Of a DNA stretch of 32,804 nt, positions 30,884-32,804 are shown piece after piece. The notes beneath the pieces were generated by a model, which saw nothing but the letters and a program-made list of their open reading frames with translations, did no database searches and was not told where the DNA came from. Each line of letters starts with the position of its first letter. Positions within the stretch are counted from its first letter, which is position 1. This DNA comes from Chara braunii (Eukaryota; Streptophyta; Charophyceae; Charales; Characeae), in the NCBI GenBank assembly GCA_003427395.1, contig BFEA01000567.1, positions 522,165 to 554,968 of the forward strand. Direction: 5' to 3'. The position numbers and the translations under genes are program-made.

Positions 30884-31639
30884 TTAATTTTTATGGCTTT
30901 TCTTCCTTCCTTTCTTCCTTGGCCTTTTTTTTTTTCCTTTGATAAGATTCGCGACTGTCCGGAGTCCTGAAGCCACATCATCAATTCGTGACTGCATCCG
31001 TTCGCCAAACTGGTCGATTTTCAATTCGAGATGGGAAAGGTAATTCACAAGCTGAGCCAAAGAAATCTCCTGTTCTTCCCCTTCAATTTTAACAACAGTT
31101 TGTCTAACCTCTTGGACTTTTTGCTCTTGCTGTTCAATTTCTTTCTTCCTCAATTCTTCTTTCCTCTTCTTCTCTTTTTCTAATGCTTCTTCAAGTTGTC
31201 TGATATTCTCATCCACGGTCTCTTCAGACACAACCCTTTCTTCTTCTTCTTTCTGTTCAGCAAGCTGAGTGAGCTGATCCATGATATACTTATCAAGTGT
31301 CTTTCGGCACTTGATTAGTATCTCCTGAACTTGAATGACGTCGGTGCCTATGACAAACGATTCAATAACATCATGTAATGCTCTTAAATCGTACAGGCTC
31401 CGGACGTGAGCCTCAGCATCTTCACCAGCATCATGAAGTTCAGTTATCAATTTGTCCAACCGGGCAATCAAGACTCTTTTCCGCTCTTTTACTTGCCGCT
31501 TTGTTCGGGGGTCAGGAGTCTCCTCATCCACAACAAACATGAGTAAGACTGGGTAGAAAAGAAGAGGGATGAAACGTGTGAGTATCGTCAATTTCAGAAA
31601 ATTCCAAAGAAAAGACATCGTGACGTTCGTCTGTCGCAC
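30884..31639 (-). pseudogene. Gag N-terminal coiled-coil region
   Basis: 251 codons in a different frame from the capsid region. Residues 9-37 are strongly hydrophobic. Helical segments follow at 48-120, then a Glu/Lys-rich coiled coil at about 122-182, a Leu-rich helix at 192-234, and a very basic tail at 234-251. The stop TAA (30886-30884) overlaps the ATG of the next frame as TAATG, directly after a run of five A (30892-30888 on the minus strand), so a one-base slip in the A run is the simplest explanation of the split. A second Met at residue 34 would remove most of the hydrophobic segment and may be the true start. Position just after the leader and before the capsid identifies it as gag; no family motif is recognised in itself. 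Confidence 0.65.
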
Positions 31640-32754
31640 AATAAATACTTAATTAACGACAATAAATTCCACGGCCGTACTGATCTACCACAGCAAGATT
31701 TCAAATAACCGAAGAAAACGAATCAGAAACAATTATTTATATTTCTTACTATTGTTGTTCTTTGTCTGTGTGATGACGTCCTACTCGAGAGTGTACAGGT
31801 ACCACTACAGGCTCGTGTGATCAGACAAAACACACAAGTAAGTACGCAAACTCCACACACAGCAACAACAGGTAAGTATGCCAACAACAATCACAAACAG
31901 TTTGCCAGCAACCTTTATCAATCTGCTGTGTCTTCTTGATGTCTGTGCGATCACGCACTCCCCCTGACAGCTGGCACTACAACTGTGTAATCTGTCCAGT
32001 CAGTTGTACCACCATCATCTTTAGAGTGCAACTCTTACTCGACAGTATCCTGCCTGCCACGTGTCACCCCTGGAGTGCCAACATAGCAATGTTGCCACGT
32101 CAGCACTCTGTCCAGTCTATCAATAATGGGATGTCACGTCAACAAATGTGAAGTTCGATCCTTGCCATGTGCCTCTTCCAAACGTCAAGTGAGATACCGT
32201 CGCCGTTCCAGCCAGTCAGATTATGCCTCGTCAGCCAAGGAGTTCAATGCCACGTCAGCACGCAGACACCACCTCATAAGAGAGGTGTGATTACCTGCTC
32301 CTGCCACATCAGCAATCAATCTTTCTTCCTTCAAGCCACGTCAGAATCTGCAATAGACCCTGTCGCGTGTCAGCAGCACAAGAAGTGCCACGTCAGCATC
32401 AGTAACAGGGTTTTCAGACGTGGCACAACACATGCCACGTCAGCAAGGGATCGTGATGCCACATCACAATCGCGATCTAGGCTGGTGTGCAGTATCTTCA
32501 GTCGCAATCCCTACTGCCACGTCAGCAGCCTGGTAGGGATCTCTTCCTGCCAATGAAGTTTGTACCTCGTCAACAGTCCCGACAATGTTTTCTCGCCAGT
32601 GATTTGTCAGCAGCCCCCGGAAGTGTATCCTCGCCAATAGGTATGTGCCACGTCATCACCCTAGCGTATCCCTTGCCACGTCATCACCTACTCAACCTCA
32701 CTTACCTGCGCGACACCTGGCGCATACCACATGCTAATGTCGTCGTCAGGAGAT
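31640..32754 (-). promoter_or_regulatory. Retrotransposon 5' leader with 13-bp ACGT-core motif array
   Basis: About 1.1 kb between PBS and gag without a coding signal. On the plus strand, exact TGCCACGTCAGCA occurs at 32093, 32248, 32386, 32433 and 32515. TGCCACGTCATCA occurs at 32646 and 32674, and TGCCACATCAGCA at 32302. Partial forms are at 32055, 32131, 32223, 32335 and 32457; an inverted ACGTGGCA is at 32418. Spacing is irregular. In element sense the unit is TGCTGACGTGGCA, containing TGACGTGG, a bZIP-type ACGT-core sequence. Long open frames on the plus strand here are spurious. The left part (31640-32050) lacks the motif. Confidence 0.8.
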
Positions 32755-32755
32755 T

Positions 32756-32768
32756 AGCTCCGATACCA
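32756..32768 (-). other. Primer-binding site, initiator-Met tRNA type
   Basis: In element sense TGGTATCGGAGCT starts three bases after the end of the 5' LTR. The common plant site for initiator-Met tRNA is TGGTATCAGAGCC; this one matches 11 of 13 positions, including the first seven. It defines the start of minus-strand DNA synthesis and confirms the orientation. Confidence 0.85.
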
Positions 32769-32771
32769 AAT

Positions 32772-32804
32772 TGTAATGAACCCAGATCGTGAGACATGTG
32801 TCAC
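32772..32804 (-). repeat. 5' LTR, last 33 bases only
   Basis: Begins TGTAATGAACCC on the plus strand and matches the first 25 bases of the 3' LTR (25080-25104) exactly before small differences (ACATGTGTCAC against ACAGTTGTCAAC). The rest lies beyond the window. Confidence 0.9.

Larger units (their letters stand above)
25080..32804 (-). mobile_element. Ty3/gypsy chromovirus retrotransposon, 5' LTR cut by window edge
   Basis: A complete domain order is visible on the minus strand: PBS, leader, gag, protease, RT, RNase H, integrase, chromodomain, polypurine tract, LTR. Twenty-five identical bases at 25080-25104 and 32772-32796 (starting TGTAATGAACCC) mark the ends of the two LTRs. The integrase-RT order and the C-terminal chromodomain place it among chromoviruses. 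Inner length from PBS to PPT is about 6.6 kb, normal for the group. The open frames are broken by stops and at least four frame changes, so this copy is not autonomous. The target-site duplication cannot be tested because the right end lies outside the window; the five bases left of the 3' LTR are CAAGC. Confidence 0.95.

Noticed and set aside
29864-30887. Plus-strand frames (133 and 158 codons) opposite gag
   Set aside because: The minus strand carries recognisable gag features; these are shadows of it.
32055-32686. CRISPR-like array
   Set aside because: The repeated unit is only 13 bases, spacing is irregular, some units are inverted, and the setting is a eukaryotic retrotransposon leader.
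32167-32792. Plus-strand frames of 129 and 101 codons in the retrotransposon leader
   Set aside because: They run antisense through the repeated ACGT-core motif in the non-coding leader and contain no domain.

Overview
The window looks like intergenic, transposon-rich chromosomal DNA from a plant-lineage eukaryote. A large-genome streptophyte, perhaps a charophyte alga such as Chara, is my guess rather than a proof. The signs are a Ty3/gypsy chromovirus whose primer site resembles the plant initiator-Met tRNA type, several LINE relics with A-rich tails, abundant long TG/GA/TC/CA microsatellites, no bacterial-style gene packing, and a 100-N assembly gap plus two single Ns. I found no intact host gene. 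Almost everything recognisable is a decayed mobile element.

Layout. 1-3000: short tandem repeats, then a badly decayed LINE-type 3' coding region on the minus strand (about 1500-2985). 3360-9270: a nest of LINE relics. Three same-family, same-strand 3' fragments lie at about 9015-6720, 6715-5367 and 5094-4416. A short opposite-strand fragment (about 3970-4080) faces the last of these tail to tail. A ~1.05 kb palindrome-rich element with CCCGTTGAA-type inverted ends (7351-8400) sits inside the rightmost LINE. Three ~90-bp units with inverted ends (CTACTCACC/GGTGAGTAG type) lie beside the LINE fragments. 9271-25079: mostly unrecognised DNA with a ~107-bp minisatellite (10906-11215), a plus-strand gypsy RT relic (about 11728-12085), a CATCGC-rich open stretch (13612-14938), GATT/AATC hairpins and the N gap (about 15455-15890), and a long pyrimidine tract.

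25080-32804 (and beyond the right edge): a minus-strand Ty3/gypsy chromovirus, read right to left as 5' LTR (only 33 bases present), primer-binding site, ~1.1 kb leader, gag (coiled coil, capsid-like region, CCHC knuckle), aspartic protease, reverse transcriptase, RNase H, integrase, chromodomain, polypurine tract and a 1,027-bp 3' LTR. All the domains of a mobile chromovirus are present in the right order. The element cannot act alone now: gag and pol carry several stops and frameshifts, and the first catalytic Asp of RT is Glu.

The most interesting signal is an array of a 13-bp ACGT-core motif (TGCCACGTCAGCA and close variants, read in element sense as TGCTGACGTGGCA). It fills the retrotransposon leader, and related copies occur in the LTR upstream of a possible TATA box. 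It looks like a repeated bZIP-type response element, or a repeated RNA structure, carried by the retroelement.
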